Shown here: positions 7,915-15,895 of the stretch, piece by piece
Layout of the letters: each line of letters starts with the position of its first letter
Numbering within the stretch: the first letter of the stretch is position 1
DNA from: Halochromatium salexigens
GTDB lineage: Bacteria; Pseudomonadota; Gammaproteobacteria; Chromatiales; Chromatiaceae
Assembly (NCBI RefSeq): GCF_016653295.1
Contig: NZ_NHSF01000013.1
Coordinates: 1-46,341, forward strand
Reading direction: 5' to 3'
DNA length: 46,341 bases
Position numbers and translations under genes: made by a program
Notes under the pieces: model-generated
Told to the model about the DNA's origin: nothing
Databases searched by the model: none
Seen by the model: only the letters and a program-made list of their open reading frames with translations

Positions 7915-8454
7915 ATGCCGTTTTCGACAGACACTCAAGGCCGCGAAGAGGCGATCATCGAGCTGTTCCGCGCCACCTTCACCGCCTCCGAGGGCGCGGG
8001 AGAAGGCGCGCTGATCGGCGATCTCGTGCGCAACCTGCTCGCCAGCACGGCGCAGCCGGATCGCTTCGTCTTCACGGCTGAGGAAGAGGGCGCCATCATC
8101 GGCGGCATCCTTTGCTCAAGACTGACCTACGAACAGGATCAGCGGACCGTCTTCGTGCTCGCCCCGGTTGCCGTGGCCACCGATCAGCAAGGCAAGGGCA
8201 TCGGGCAACGCCTGCTGACTCATGGCCTGGCCACACTGCGCAGTGCCGGCGTCGACATCGCCATGACCTACGGCGATCCCGGCTACTATGCCAAGGTCGG
8301 CTTCAAGCCGATCAGCGAGGCGGATGCACCAGCCCCCTTCACGCTGCAACAGCCCGAAGGCTGGCTGGCGCAGTCGTTGACGGACCGGGCGATGACCGCG
8401 CTCAAAGGGCCGTCGCGCTGTGTCCAGGCACTCAACGATCCAGTATTTTGGTAG
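7915..8454 (+). CDS. GNAT-family N-acetyltransferase (YhbS-like)
   Basis: A 179-residue protein that probably uses acetyl-CoA to acetylate an amine on an unknown substrate. The start at 7915 (MPFSTDTQG) is chosen because the GNAT fold begins right after; the frame is open upstream into the decayed remnant. Visible features are an EAIIELFRATF helix, the beta strand VFVLAPVAVATD, the acetyl-CoA pyrophosphate loop QGKGIGQRLL (about residues 91-100), and GDPGYYAKVGFKP near 125, typical of YhbS-type members. It ends 11 bases before the rsgA start, so the two may be co-transcribed. It looks intact. Confidence 0.8.
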   Translation: MPFSTDTQGREEAIIELFRATFTASEGAGEGALIGDLVRNLLASTAQPDRFVFTAEEEGAIIGGILCSRLTYEQDQRTVFVLAPVAVATDQQGKGIGQRLLTHGLATLRSAGVDIAMTYGDPGYYAKVGFKPISEADAPAPFTLQQPEGWLAQSLTDRAMTALKGPSRCVQALNDPVFW

Positions 8455-8465
8455 GGACGATCCGC

Positions 8466-9554
8466 ATGAACTCCGACGACGTCGGTCATGTTCACGAGAG
8501 CAAGCACGCCGACACCGTCAGCCATGATCCGGCGTCGCTCGCCGCACTCGGCTGGCAACCCTGCTTCGCGCAACAGACCAGCGCGGAGGCCCTCTCAGCA
8601 ACGCCCCCAGCCCGCGTCGTCGCCGTGCATCGCAGCGGCCTGCAGATCCTGGGCGTCGGCATCGATGAGATCCTCCCACCACGCGCTGACGCCACCGTCG
8701 GCGACTGGCTGCTGCTCGATCGCGCACAGCCCCGGGCGAGCCGCCTCCTGTCGCGGAAGAGCCTGATCAAACGCCGCGCGCCCGGCACCGACCGACAGGT
8801 GCAACGGATCGCCGCCAATATCGACACGGTCTTCGTCGTCACCTCCTGCAATCAGGACTTCAACCTGGCCCGGCTGGAACGCTATGTCGCGTTGGCCTTC
8901 GAGGCCGGGATCACGCCGGTCATGGTGCTGACCAAGGCCGACCTGGTGACCGATCCGCCGACCTGGATCGACGCCGCCGGCCACATCTCCGACCGGGTCC
9001 CGGTCGTCGCGCTCAATGCTCGCAGAGACGACCCGCAGGCCACGCTGTCGCCCTGGTGTCAGCCAGGCCAGACCGTCGCCTTCCTCGGCTCATCCGGTGT
9101 CGGCAAATCCACCCTCACCAACGCCCTGGCCGGCACCGATGCAATCGCCACCCAGGTCATCCGCGAGGACGACGCCAAGGGGCGCCATACCACGACCCGT
9201 CGCGAGCTGCATCTGATTCCCGGCGGCTGCCTGGTGCTGGACACCCCGGGCATGCGCGAATTGCAGTTGGCAGACGCCGCCTCCGGCATCGCCGAGACCT
9301 TCGAGGACATTGAGGCCCTATCGGCGCACTGCCGCTTCGGGAACTGCCAGCATGAGCGCGAGCCCGACTGTGCGGTCCGCGAGGCGATCGAGCAGGGCCA
9401 GCTCGAGCCCGCGCGGCTGCAGCGCTGGCGCAAGCTGCTGGCCGAGGACCGTTTCAACTCAGCGAGTCTTTCCGAGCGCCGGCCCAAAGACCGCGCCTTC
9501 GGCAAGATGGTCAAACGGGTGATGAAGGAAGGCAGGCCGCGCCGAGGGTTCTGA
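8466..9554 (+). CDS. rsgA: Ribosome small subunit-dependent GTPase RsgA
   Basis: A 362-residue circularly permuted GTPase that helps 30S subunit maturation. An N-terminal OB-like region is followed by the permuted motifs: TKAD (G4, about residue 155), GSSGVGKST (G1, about 208), a GRHTTTRRE switch (G2) and DTPGM (G3, about 258). A C-terminal zinc knuckle is complete, of the form C-x4-C-x-H-x5-C (HCRFGNCQHEREPDC). Length and motifs fit a functional enzyme. A 45-base segment near its 3' end (9424-9468) is copied at 9798-9842 beside pseudogenes. Confidence 0.93.
   Translation: MNSDDVGHVHESKHADTVSHDPASLAALGWQPCFAQQTSAEALSATPPARVVAVHRSGLQILGVGIDEILPPRADATVGDWLLLDRAQPRASRLLSRKSLIKRRAPGTDRQVQRIAANIDTVFVVTSCNQDFNLARLERYVALAFEAGITPVMVLTKADLVTDPPTWIDAAGHISDRVPVVALNARRDDPQATLSPWCQPGQTVAFLGSSGVGKSTLTNALAGTDAIATQVIREDDAKGRHTTTRRELHLIPGGCLVLDTPGMRELQLADAASGIAETFEDIEALSAHCRFGNCQHEREPDCAVREAIEQGQLEPARLQRWRKLLAEDRFNSASLSERRPKDRAFGKMVKRVMKEGRPRRGF
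9424..9468 (+). repeat. 45-bp direct repeat, copy within rsgA
   Basis: This segment, encoding part of the rsgA C-terminus (WRKLLAEDRFNSAS), recurs at 9798-9842 in the same orientation with one difference (C/G). The copy here is in the functional gene and is presumably the source. Confidence 0.9.
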
Positions 9555-9639
9555 ACAGGAATGCGCTCTGCCTGTCACTCAGGCAACCCCTTTGCGCGCA
9601 CAGGATCAGGCCCCGTTGGCGAGCATCGTCAGCGCATCC

Positions 9640-9783
9640 TCACCAAATGAGTCGCCCCGCCTGTCCGACCTTCAAGCTCGACAAGCCCAGACTGCGATAG
9701 CGCGCGCACAGCGGGCAGCCCTGATCAAAGCGCCCCTGCTCGGTGACCAGATAGTGGATCTGGCACTGTAGACAGGGTCTCAT
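9640..9783 (-). pseudogene. flhC: Second flhC 3' fragment (zinc-site region only)
   Basis: The minus frame from about 9783 reads MRPCLQCQIHYLV followed by CPLCARYRS. It resembles the zinc-site end of the flhC fragment at 1668 (RRFCRQCHIHYLA...CPIC). Only about 47 residues remain before the stop. The frame runs upstream into the antisense of the rsgA-derived 45-bp repeat. It appears to be an independent scrap of a divergent flhC homologue. The FlhC assignment rests mainly on the longer fragment. Confidence 0.5.
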
Positions 9784-9797
9784 GCGGGCACGGCCCA

Positions 9798-9842
9798 GCT
9801 GGCGCAAGCTGCTGGCGGAGGACCGTTTCAACTCAGCGAGTC
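9798..9842 (+). repeat. 45-bp direct repeat, orphan copy of the rsgA 3' segment
   Basis: This is identical to 9424-9468 except for one base. It lies exactly between the small flhC fragment (to about 9783) and the end of the chrA pseudogene (from about 9843), so it marks a rearrangement joint. Confidence 0.9.
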
Positions 9843-10665
9843 ATCAACACCGCCCCAAGCCCAGCACCGAGGACCAGCAGCCACGCCGGTATCCGCTAGA
9901 GCACCAGCAGTGCAAAGGCCCCAAGGGGGACAGCGGCATCGCGTCCATCGCTGACCGCGGTCGTCAGCACCGGATCGTAGAAGGTATCCCCCCAAGCGCA
10001 CCGTTCGGTGTCGGCGCCTCGACCGTGCCGAGAAAGGCCGCAAAGGTGAGCAATGGGCCAGGCAGGGCCTGCGCTGCGCCATAGCCAGCCAGAAAGGCCT
10101 CCTGGCTGACCCAGCCCGTGCGCACTGTCTCCGCGTCCAACAACGTGGCCACCGCCAAACACCAGGGCGCCGGAGCGGAACATGGCCGCGGCTAACTCCA
10201 GCCCATGCACAGGCCAGACGCCGCTCGGGAGCAAGGCCAGCAGCAACAGCCCTCCAAAGGTGGCAAGTAGGGCGATCGCCGGGCCGCGTGCCATCGGCAG
10301 CGACAGAGGATCGGCGCTCTGTGGCCGTGCGGGTGAACACAGGCGCCAACCCATCACACCCGCCAACAGGATCACTGCCAACTGCCCCATCGCGCTTGGC
10401 CAGATCAGCAAACAGGCCGCGGCCCCCAGCGCGAGGCTCCCGCGCAGACGATCCGGACAGAGCGATTGGGCCATCGACCAGATCGCCTGCGCGACCACCG
10501 CCACCGCGACCAGCTTCAAGGCATGCACCGAAGCCGTCACGCCCGGCAGGTCACCGAGACGGATCAGCCCGTACCCGAAGGCGATCATCAGCAGCATCGA
10601 GGGCAGCGTAAAGCCGAGCGAGGCCAGCAGCGCCCCAAGATAGCCGCCGCGCAGAAAGCCGATGC
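9843..10665 (-). pseudogene. chrA: Chromate transporter ChrA, frameshifted and truncated
   Basis: The minus strand carries ChrA text. An entry GFLRGGYLGALLASLGFTLP lies upstream of the first ATG (10597). It is followed by several membrane helices (LIWPSAMGQLAVILLAGVMGW and others) and MFRSGALVFGGGHVV. There the frame is lost, and the protein continues in another frame as WVSQEAFLAGYGAAQALPGPLLTFAAFLG (10158-9964), then PLGAFALLVL in the first frame. A TAG at 9896-9898 follows, after which RIPAWLLVLGAGLGA is still readable. The N-terminus is also missing. ChrA exports chromate; this gene is dead. Confidence 0.8.
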
Positions 10666-10836
10666 CGATTGCATGGTCTGGCGTGCGGTCCGGTCATCGA
10701 GCCGTCACTGCATTGCCATCATGTGTTCACGATGGGTGCCTAATATCCCAGTTCTACATTCAACCAAGGCCCGGAAACAGCCATGCGCGAGAGGCTTCCA
10801 GCCAACCTGATGATCGAAGACAACGGCGACGAGCCG

Positions 10837-12474
10837 ATGAGCAACCCGTCCGACAACCCACACTTCTCCAGCATCATGGAGAAGCGCTTCTCTCGGCGTC
10901 AGGTGCTGGCCGGCAGCATCGGCGCCGCTGTTGCGGGGCTATTCAGCGCGACTGGCGTCGCCCCCGCCAAGGGTCCGACATTCCTGCCGCCGGCCGCCCA
11001 GGACGGCCCGCCCTTCGGCCTGAATCCGACGTTGGGATTTGATGCCATCCCGGTGGTCCGATCCGATACGGCGACGGTGCCATCTGGCTACAAGGTCCAG
11101 GTGCTGATCCCCTGGGGCACGCCAATCACCGGCCGCTTCCCAGCCTATGATGGCGTTAACGGTAACAGCGGCGCCGAGCAGGAACAGCAGGTCGGCTCGC
11201 ACCACGACGGCATGCATTACTTCCCGATGGCTGACGACCCCAACGGCCACGGCATCCTGTGCGTGAACCATGAGTACGTCGACCAGCAGGTGCTACATGT
11301 CAAGGGCCCGACGAATTCGCCGAACGGTCCCCGGCCTGAGGACGAGGTGCGCAAGGAGATCGCGGCGCACGGCGTCAGCGTGGTCGAGATCCAGAAGCAG
11401 GAAGATGGTATCTGGGGCGTGGTCAACAACAGCCCGCTCAACCGCCGCATCACCGCCGGCACGCAGATGGAGATCAGCGGCCCAGTGCGCGGCAGCGACC
11501 TGGTCAAGACCCAGTTCAGCCCGAACGGCACGCGAACCCGCGGCACCATCAACAACTGCGCGCACGGCTACACGCCCTGGGGCACGTACCTGACCTGCGA
11601 GGAGAACTGGGCCGGCTACTTCGTCAACAAGGTCCAGCTGACCCGGATCGATGCCCTATTCGACGCCCTCGGCTTCCAGGGCACCTCGGCGCCGCAGGGC
11701 GACTACTACGCCCGTTTCGATGCCGGCAAGAACGAGATCATCGGCGTGATCGACGCGACGGTGGACCAGAAGATTACCAGCAACCTGTACACGCAGGATG
11801 GCAACACGCTGACCGAGGTGGGTCGTACCTTCCTCGGCGAACTCGACACCCTGCTCGCGGAGAACAGTATCAACATCGAGGTCCCGCGCGAGCAGAGCCG
11901 CTACGGCGTGCGTACCACCTCGAGCCGCTACGGCTGGGAGACCGCTGACAACGGTGCTGACCAGTACCTGCGCTTCGATGCCTCGATCAAGGGTGACGCC
12001 ACCGAGGACTACCACAACGAGCCCAACACCATGGGCTGGATCGTCGAGATCGATCCCCGTGATCCGACGAGCACCCCGAAGAAGCGCACGGCGCTGGGCC
12101 GCTTCGCCCACGAGGGCTGCATCTTCGCCCCGCCGCAGACGGGGCAGCCGATCGCCTTCTACATGGGTGACGACGCCCGCTTTGAGTACATCTATAAGTT
12201 CGTCACCAAGGCGCGCTACCAGCAGGGGCAGTTGGGCGCCATGCGCGGATGCTCCTCGGGTCAGCGGCAATTCTGGCCATCCTCGCTGAAGTTGGGCGCT
12301 AGAGGGCAGTTCCGGCTCGCAGCCGATGCGGCCATTCGCCTCTCAGGTCAGGCGCCGCACGATCCCGTCGCCTCACTCCTGTTCGATACGCTGCCATGCA
12401 GCGCTGCGCCCGCAGGCACTGCCTTGAGCGGCGCGCCAGTGCTGCCAGGCCTTGTAGTCGGGCCAGGCCGGTGA
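10837..12474 (+). pseudogene. phoX: PhoX-type alkaline phosphatase lacking its C-terminus
   Basis: The N-terminus has a twin-arginine signal (FSRRQVLAGS, then a hydrophobic AAVAGLF segment). The body matches PhoX phosphatases (DUF839): SHHDGMHYFPM, ILCVNHEYVD, NNCAHGYTPWGTYLTCEENW, RFAHEGCIF and FYMGDDARFEYIYKFV. After KARYQQGQLGAMRG (about base 12,255) similarity stops, and about 70 unrelated residues follow to the stop. PhoX normally continues for roughly another 150 residues, with further metal-site residues. The protein is probably inactive. Start at 10837 (MSNPSD) is my choice; ATG 10810 is an alternative. PhoX is a Ca/Fe-dependent periplasmic phosphomonoesterase. Confidence 0.75.
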
Positions 12475-12783
12475 CTCGCGGGTCAGGCGCTCGATGATGA
12501 ACGGGCGTTGGTAGGCCAAACACCGAGGGCCGTAGCGCGGATCATGATCGACCCATCGATCCTTTGACCCATTTTGCTGTGGTCGCGCGTACGAGATGCG
12601 GGCGACACGCCCCGCCTGCTCCTTGCACCAAAAGGCCTCGACCCAGACCACCGCTGACCCTTGCGTCGTCTCGACCAGAAAGGCGTCGGCGACGCAATGC
12701 GCCTTCAGTTGCAGAGGCCGACGGCGGTCGGGGATCTGAAGCTGCAGGGGTGTCAGGCTTCAAATGGCGTCTGCGAGATCCAT
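12373..12783 (-). pseudogene. Unrecognised gene interrupted by an early TGA
   Basis: From ATG 12783 the minus frame reads MDLADAI, then TGA (12760-12762), then 128 further residues (SLTPLQLQIPDRRRPLQL..., AVVWVEAFWCKEQAGRVARISY, DPRYGPRCLAYQRPFIIERLT) to the stop. The text after the stop looks protein-like (many aromatic residues, strand patterns), so a Trp codon may have mutated to a stop. I do not recognise the family. A GTG restart at 12651 is possible. The 3' end overlaps the run-on of the phoX pseudogene. Confidence 0.4.
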
Positions 12784-13100
12784 GATACTGCTGTGACGGT
12801 TTGATGACGGCGGGAGCTTATCATGGCTCAGGCGTGGTGATCGATGACAGGCGAATCGGTCTAGGTGTCCACAGCGGTCACGACCAGCTCTGGGGAGCGT
12901 GGGAGCGGTGTGGATCAGCGAACGAGATGGCTAGGGGCACCGATAGCCGGCTGGTGGCGGTGGCTCTGTCACACAACTGCGATGGCGCTGGCGCGTTCAA
13001 TGCGTTCAACATCACGCGCTCTCGCACCCGTGATGGTGCCCGAAGAAGGCTCCTTTGATGACGACCAGCACCGCTTCATGCAGCGACAGCCCCTTTCACG
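12784..13100. other. 317-bp stretch with no recognised gene
   Basis: This lies between the interrupted minus-strand gene and the LOG-family pseudogene. Short frames only; no motif, repeat or convincing promoter recognised. Confidence 0.45.
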
Positions 13101-13785
13101 ATGCCCGTGAAGACCTCCAAAGCGCCGAGTCTGGTGTTGGTTGCGAAACGCCGCAGAGCCCCAATCGCCCTCGTATCGACTCGCCTATGCGGATTCGGAG
13201 TTCTTGTTGCGCGATGAGCTCAGAGGTGTGCGGCTGCAGCTTGAGCTGATGAAGCCGGAGCTTGTTCAGCGTGATCTCGGGATCTGCTCAACGGTTGTGA
13301 TCTTCGGCAGCACCCGCATCCCCGAGCCTGCTGCAGCGCAGGCGTCGCTGGTTGAGGCTGAGCGGGCCGCAGCCCAAGCGCCAGAGGACGCGGGACTTGC
13401 CCGCGCACTCGTCGTCGCTCAACGCGTGGCAGCCAAATCACGCTACTACGATGAAGCACGGCGGCTCGGGCAGATCATCACGGAAGTCTCTCAGACCAAC
13501 GGCCACAGTGAGTTTGTGGTCGTCACTGGTGGCGGCCCAGGCATCATGGAAGCCGCTAATCGGGGCGCTCAGGATGTCGGGGGAAAGAGCATCGGACTCA
13601 GCATCGTACTGCCGCGGGAGGCGCGACCGAACCCTTACGTCACGCCTGACCTGAGCTTCCAGTTCCACTATTTTGCCGTGCGCAAGATGCACTTTCTGCT
13701 GCGGGCGAAGGCGGCCGAAGAGGCTTGGGACGCGATTCAGCGCTTCTATAGCGGCGCTGATGAGGGCTGCCGAGGTCGCACCTGA
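13101..13785 (+). pseudogene. LOG-family protein, frameshifted and lacking its catalytic loop
   Basis: The main frame (13141-13785) shows LOG-family (cytokinin riboside phosphoribohydrolase-like) text: [31 protein letters not shown], then [27 protein letters not shown]. The next expected segment with the PGGxGTxxE catalytic motif is absent. Instead the protein jumps to [12 protein letters not shown], normally the very C-terminus. A plausible N-terminus ([13 protein letters not shown]) starts at ATG 13101 in a different frame, so there is also a one-base shift near 13140. LOG enzymes release the base from nucleoside monophosphates; this copy cannot. Confidence 0.7.
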
Positions 13786-14080
13786 TTGACGAGGGTTCCG
13801 CCTATGCGGTTTGCCGTCAAAGGTCGTCATTGGTCTCTTCCGATCGCACAAGCGATGCCAGCTCAAGTGAATGATGATCCCTTGAGAGGATACCCCTGGC
13901 GCGTCGATTCATCGGGCGACTTCAGTGCCGCTCTTGAGTTCGGAATGAAGCGCACTGGGGTAAGATACCGCCGACACGGCGAGATTGATCTCGCTGTTGA
14001 CGGTCATCTGGATAAACGCTCATCTGAATAGCCGATCATCTGAATCCACCGACAACCCAAGACGAGAGCCGAGGCGCATC

Positions 14081-15886
14081 ATGCAACCGGATCGAAGCAT
14101 TCGTGTTTGGCCACCGTTCATCTCATCGCTGGGCGTGATCAGCCTGATCCTGATCGGGCTCGGCTCCAGCGCTCCCGCGCTGGCCGCGAAGCGTCCCAAC
14201 CTCTGTCAACCGGCGGCTGATCAAGTCGTCGTCCGCTTTACCTATGGCTCCGAGAAGGCGGCCTGGATCCACGAGGTGACTGAGGCCTTCAACGCCGAGG
14301 GCTTCAAGACTGCATCGGGCCAGCGCATCTGCGTTCACGCCATCCCAAAGGGCTCGGGCGATAGCGTCAACGAGATCATGAACGGTCAGGCTGGGCCCGA
14401 CGAGGTCCATGCCACCAGTCCAGCGTCAGACCTCTACGTGAACCTGGTCAACTACGAGAACAGCGAGCAGCGCGGCGAGGATCTGCTCAAGGTCGATGGT
14501 TTCCTGGTCAGCTCGCCGGTCGTCGTGGCCGCCTGGGAGCCCGTTGTCGACCAGCTTGGCGGCGCCGACGGGGTTGGCTGGAAGGCGCTGTTCGAGAAGG
14601 CCGGCAGTGGCGGCCTGCGCTATGGACAGACCAATCCGGAACGCTCCAACAGCGGGCTCTCGGCCCTGGTCGCACAGTTTTTTGCGGGTGCTGAGGTTGA
14701 GGAGGGGCGCCCGGTGCCACGGTTGTCGACGGCCAAGGTCGAGGACCCGCAGGTACAGGCCTTCGTCGAGAAGGTGCACGAGAACGTGATTCATTACGGC
14801 GCCTCGACCGGCTTCTATGCCGACAAGATGACCAATGGCGGCCCGCAGTATGCCGATGCGGTGGTGCTGTACGAGAGCGATGTCATCCAGGCCAACCATG
14901 CGATCCGCAGCCGTGATCTCGGCTACCCGCGCTTGGTCGCCGTCTATCCGACTGAAGGGACCTTTGTCAGCAATCACCCGTTCGCCGTGGTCAATCGGGA
15001 CTGGGTCGACGCCGAGGAGGAGGAGGGGGCGAAGCGCTATTTCGAGTATCTGATGTCCCCCAGCGTGCAGGCGCAGGCGCTGCCATACGGTTTCCGGCCT
15101 GGCGTTGCGCTCGACATCGATCCCGAGATCTACGCCAAGGTCTGGAACCCAGAGAACGGCACCAAGCCATTCGACACCGTGCATCGCTTCTTGGCAGCAC
15201 CGTCTGGGAAGGTCGTCAAGGCGATCCGCGACGCCTTCCGCGGCATCAAGAACGATGCCGTGGTCTATCTGGTGATCGATCGCAGCGGCAGCATGAACGC
15301 GCAGATCATGGATACCGAGCTGGGTCAGCTGCGCACGCGCATGGAGATGGCGGTCGATAGTGCCGATCTGCTCGCGAGTCGGCTACAGGACGACGATCGC
15401 CTGGCCTTGGTGCTCTATGACTACGACGTCGCCTATTCCGATCTCACGCCCGAGGGGCAGCCGTTGGCGATGACCGCCGACGGCAAGGCAAGGCTGCGTC
15501 AGACCCTGGAGCAAGTGAGGCCAAAGGGGGGCACCGCCATGCGTCAGGCCATCGCCGACGCCTGGAACGACATCTGCCGCGAGATGAAGGCGAGCCCGGA
15601 GCAGCGGCCGATTCGGGTCATCGTCGTGCTCACTGACGGCATCGACAATGCCTCCAAGGTCACCGATCAGCAGCTGATCAAGCAGCTCGGTTTCGCCCAG
15701 TCTGACGGTCGCGGTGGCTACCTCGGCGATGCCCAGTGCAAGATCCCGGTGTTTGGTGTGGCCTTCGGCGACAAGGCCGACGATCGCTCGCTCAAGGCGA
15801 TCAGCGAGGCCGCCGGTGGCGAGACGCGGCGTGGGGATTCCGGCGAGATCCGCGCCATCTTCAAACGCTTCAGCGATCTGCTTTAG
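14081..15886 (+). CDS. Exported substrate-binding domain fused to a VWA domain
   Basis: A 601-residue protein. The start ATG 14081 follows a GAGG ribosome site. A signal peptide (SLILIGLGSSAPALAA) precedes a periplasmic substrate-binding fold at about residues 45-370: FTYGSEKAAWIHE, ATSPASDLY, YGQTNPERSNSG, VVLYESDVIQANHAI, YLMSPSVQAQALPYGFRPG. A VWA domain follows (about 388-595) with a complete MIDAS: DRSGSM (about 399), the Thr in GGTAM (about 482) and TDGID (about 517). It probably captures a ligand and binds a partner protein through a metal ion. It is first in a three-gene exported-protein operon with no ABC transporter. Confidence 0.8.
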   Translation: MQPDRSIRVWPPFISSLGVISLILIGLGSSAPALAAKRPNLCQPAADQVVVRFTYGSEKAAWIHEVTEAFNAEGFKTASGQRICVHAIPKGSGDSVNEIMNGQAGPDEVHATSPASDLYVNLVNYENSEQRGEDLLKVDGFLVSSPVVVAAWEPVVDQLGGADGVGWKALFEKAGSGGLRYGQTNPERSNSGLSALVAQFFAGAEVEEGRPVPRLSTAKVEDPQVQAFVEKVHENVIHYGASTGFYADKMTNGGPQYADAVVLYESDVIQANHAIRSRDLGYPRLVAVYPTEGTFVSNHPFAVVNRDWVDAEEEEGAKRYFEYLMSPSVQAQALPYGFRPGVALDIDPEIYAKVWNPENGTKPFDTVHRFLAAPSGKVVKAIRDAFRGIKNDAVVYLVIDRSGSMNAQIMDTELGQLRTRMEMAVDSADLLASRLQDDDRLALVLYDYDVAYSDLTPEGQPLAMTADGKARLRQTLEQVRPKGGTAMRQAIADAWNDICREMKASPEQRPIRVIVVLTDGIDNASKVTDQQLIKQLGFAQSDGRGGYLGDAQCKIPVFGVAFGDKADDRSLKAISEAAGGETRRGDSGEIRAIFKRFSDLL

Positions 15887-15895
15887 GGGGTTGTG

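Noticed and set aside
12760-12762. TGA as a possible selenocysteine codon
   Set aside because: No selenoprotein family match, position only seven codons from the start, and no convincing downstream SECIS-type hairpin; simple nonsense mutation is more likely.
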